Shown here: piece by piece, positions 62,644 to 64,000 of the stretch
How the letters are laid out: each line of letters begins with the position of its first letter
Numbering within the stretch: position 1 is the stretch's first letter
From: Pseudomonas entomophila
GTDB taxonomy: Bacteria; Pseudomonadota; Gammaproteobacteria; Pseudomonadales; Pseudomonadaceae
Reading direction: 5' to 3'
NCBI RefSeq assembly: GCF_018417595.1
Contig: NZ_CP070982.1
Span: forward strand, 2,743,501-2,807,500
DNA length: 64,000 nt
The notes under the pieces: model-generated
The model's input: only the letters and a program-made list of their open reading frames with translations
What the model was told of the DNA's origin: nothing
Databases searched by the model: none
Position numbers and translations under genes: made by a program

Positions 62644-63870
62644 TCAGGACGGTTGAGCCGCCAGGCTGTTGCTGACACTACGCCCCAGCACAAGCACCGT
62701 GACAAAGCCGCAGCCAACCAGCGCCGTGGCCAGGCTGAACAGCACCGCGCTGCCCATCTGGTCGACGATCTGCCCGCCAAAGAACGAGCCCAGGGCGATG
62801 ATCACCTGGAACATGGCGACGAACAGCGGCATGCCGCGTTCGACATCCTTGGGCGCCACGACGAACATCCAGATGCTGGCGCAGGCCGGGAAGGCGCCGA
62901 AGGCGAAGCCCCACAGTGCGATGAGCATCGCCGCACCGGTCAGGCTGGTGGCGAAATAGGGGAACAGGGCGGTGCCGACGCCGATCATCAGCGCCACCAG
63001 CATCAAGGTGTGGCGCACGCTCTGGTTGGCGGCGAAACCGGCGAAGATATTGCCCAGTACCCCGGCCACGCCATAGAGCAACAGCAGGGAACCAATGGTC
63101 GGCCCATCGAAACTGGCGTTGTGCTTGAAGAACGGCGCGACATAGGTGTACGCGGCGAAGTGCGCCAGGCCGATCAACAGTACCGCGATCAACCCGACCC
63201 GAGCCTTGGGGTTGATGAACAGGGCCGGCAGGTCACTGATGCGGATGGCCTTGTCAGGGTTGAGCCGTGGCAGCAGGAAGACCTGCGCGAGCAGCACAGG
63301 TATGCCCACCAGCGCAGTGACCAGGAAGGTCGTGCGCCAGCCCATCAGCCCGCTCAACCAGGTGCCCACGGGCACGCCCAGTACAGTGGCCAGGGTCACG
63401 CCGACCATGATGATCGAGGTGGCCTGGGCCACGCTCACGCCCTTGGGCGCCAGGCGGCCGCTGAGGGCGATGGCGGTGGCCCAGAAGCCACCAATGCTGA
63501 TGCCCAGCAGCACACGGCCGAACAGCAGCAGGCTGAAGTCGGTGGCGTAGGCCACGACCGCGTTGGCGATGATCATGATCAGTGTCAGGCCGATCAGCAG
63601 GTAGCGCCGGTCCAGGGCACCGATGCCCACCGACAGCAACGGGGCGGCGAGGGCCGCCATGATACCGGGCAGGGTCACCATCAGCCCGGCGTGGCCGGCA
63701 CTGATGCCGAGGTCGCTGGCGACATCGTTGAGCACCCCGACCGGGAGGAACTCGCTGGTGACCAGGGCGAAGGCACCCACGGCAACCGAGAGAATTGCCA
63801 GCCACTGTTGGCTGACGCTTTGCTGATCATGTTCGGGACGGCCGTGTGAGGCCTGGCTGGCGCTTGGCAT
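62644..63870 (-). CDS. MFS exporter (DHA1 family, arabinose-efflux type)
   Basis: A 408-residue 12-helix carrier. AVGAFALVTSEFLPVGVLND is the typical start of the group, followed by DRRYLLIGLTL and the GxxxGPxxGG-type region LGVPVGTWLSGLMGWRTTF in helix 5. Members export sugars, purines or drugs. The ATG at 63870 follows GGAA. Convergent with mdh. Confidence 0.92.
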   Translation of the reverse strand: MPSASQASHGRPEHDQQSVSQQWLAILSVAVGAFALVTSEFLPVGVLNDVASDLGISAGHAGLMVTLPGIMAALAAPLLSVGIGALDRRYLLIGLTLIMIIANAVVAYATDFSLLLFGRVLLGISIGGFWATAIALSGRLAPKGVSVAQATSIIMVGVTLATVLGVPVGTWLSGLMGWRTTFLVTALVGIPVLLAQVFLLPRLNPDKAIRISDLPALFINPKARVGLIAVLLIGLAHFAAYTYVAPFFKHNASFDGPTIGSLLLLYGVAGVLGNIFAGFAANQSVRHTLMLVALMIGVGTALFPYFATSLTGAAMLIALWGFAFGAFPACASIWMFVVAPKDVERGMPLFVAMFQVIIALGSFFGGQIVDQMGSAVLFSLATALVGCGFVTVLVLGRSVSNSLAAQPS

Positions 63871-64000
63871 GGTGTGGATTCCAAGGGAGTGTCGCCTGGA
63901 GCAGGCGAGAGGAGCGGGGAGACAATTCGGGGGCGATTATAGGGGGCGGTCTTGGCACTCAAACAGATGCGCCTTTCGATAGTCATCATCAGCGTGATCG
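63871..64000. other. Right-edge intergenic DNA
   Basis: This 130-base stretch upstream of the exporter should contain its promoter on the minus strand; no clear -35/-10 pair was identified and no gene start is supported. Confidence 0.35.

Noticed and set aside
62578..63849. 423-residue plus-strand frame over the MFS gene
   Set aside because: Antisense shadow starting inside the terminator stem; no domain.

Overview
The window reads as a chromosomal segment of a Pseudomonas of the putida group. The evidence is the high GC, the P. putida-type REP palindromes with ends like TGTAGGAGCGGCTTC and TGTAGGAGCCGGC between many genes, the small DUF6124-like and DUF3077 proteins, FecI/FecR signalling, OprD porin and MHS/MFS transporters. 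No tRNA, rRNA, CRISPR array or complete insertion sequence was seen. Function assignments come from reading motifs by eye; no database search was run.

Layout. 1-1.7 kb: FecI/FecR iron-type surface signalling, with the first codons of the probable TonB receptor running off the left edge. 1.7-4.4 kb: a tandem duplication of a cassette made of a structured leader RNA, a DUF6124-like gene, a REP pair and a DUF3077 gene; a third leader plus first gene lies at 41.8-42.4 kb. 4.4-9.1 kb: a patchwork with an AT-rich orphan gene, an IS5-type transposase remnant, a DUF533/TerB-like gene and an overlapping dGTPase-nucleotidyltransferase pair. 9.2-30.8 kb: a large catabolic block. It holds a PAS-LuxR regulator, thiolase, acyl-CoA ligase, MHS carrier, AraC regulator, FAD oxidoreductase, a DUF1329/DUF1302/RND/YCF48-like envelope module, a tryptophan-tryptophylquinone (TTQ) amine dehydrogenase operon (heavy chain, MauE, MauD, light chain, two c-type cytochromes), a flavodoxin-fold quinone reductase, an enoyl-CoA hydratase and a MipA/OmpV protein. 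Together these suggest uptake of a hydrophobic or aromatic amine, periplasmic deamination with electrons passed to cytochrome c, and CoA-dependent beta-oxidation-like breakdown. No aldehyde dehydrogenase lies in the block.

30.8-41.7 kb: mostly single genes (two VOC proteins, DUF2986, RNase T2, gamma-glutamylputrescine synthetase-like, Ada-AlkA fusion, ACT protein, SGNH hydrolase, frameshifted LysR, cytochrome c). They surround an AA10 lytic polysaccharide monooxygenase and GH18 chitinase pair that both lack signal peptides. 42.5-49.5 kb: a cobalamin riboswitch followed by a truncated tcuB, then a LysR regulator divergent from a tricarboxylate-type cluster (PrpF-family isomerase, DctA-like carrier, CitMHS carrier, OprD porin).

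49.5-64 kb: an EamA exporter overlapping a diguanylate cyclase, an SDR/MerR divergent pair with a clear MerR-type operator, truncated GrpB and arginase-family genes, and a neighbourhood of three unusual hydrolases (lipoprotein alpha/beta-hydrolase, two-domain peptidoglycan hydrolase without signal peptide, patatin phospholipase). It ends with malate dehydrogenase and a convergent MFS exporter that share a strong bidirectional terminator.
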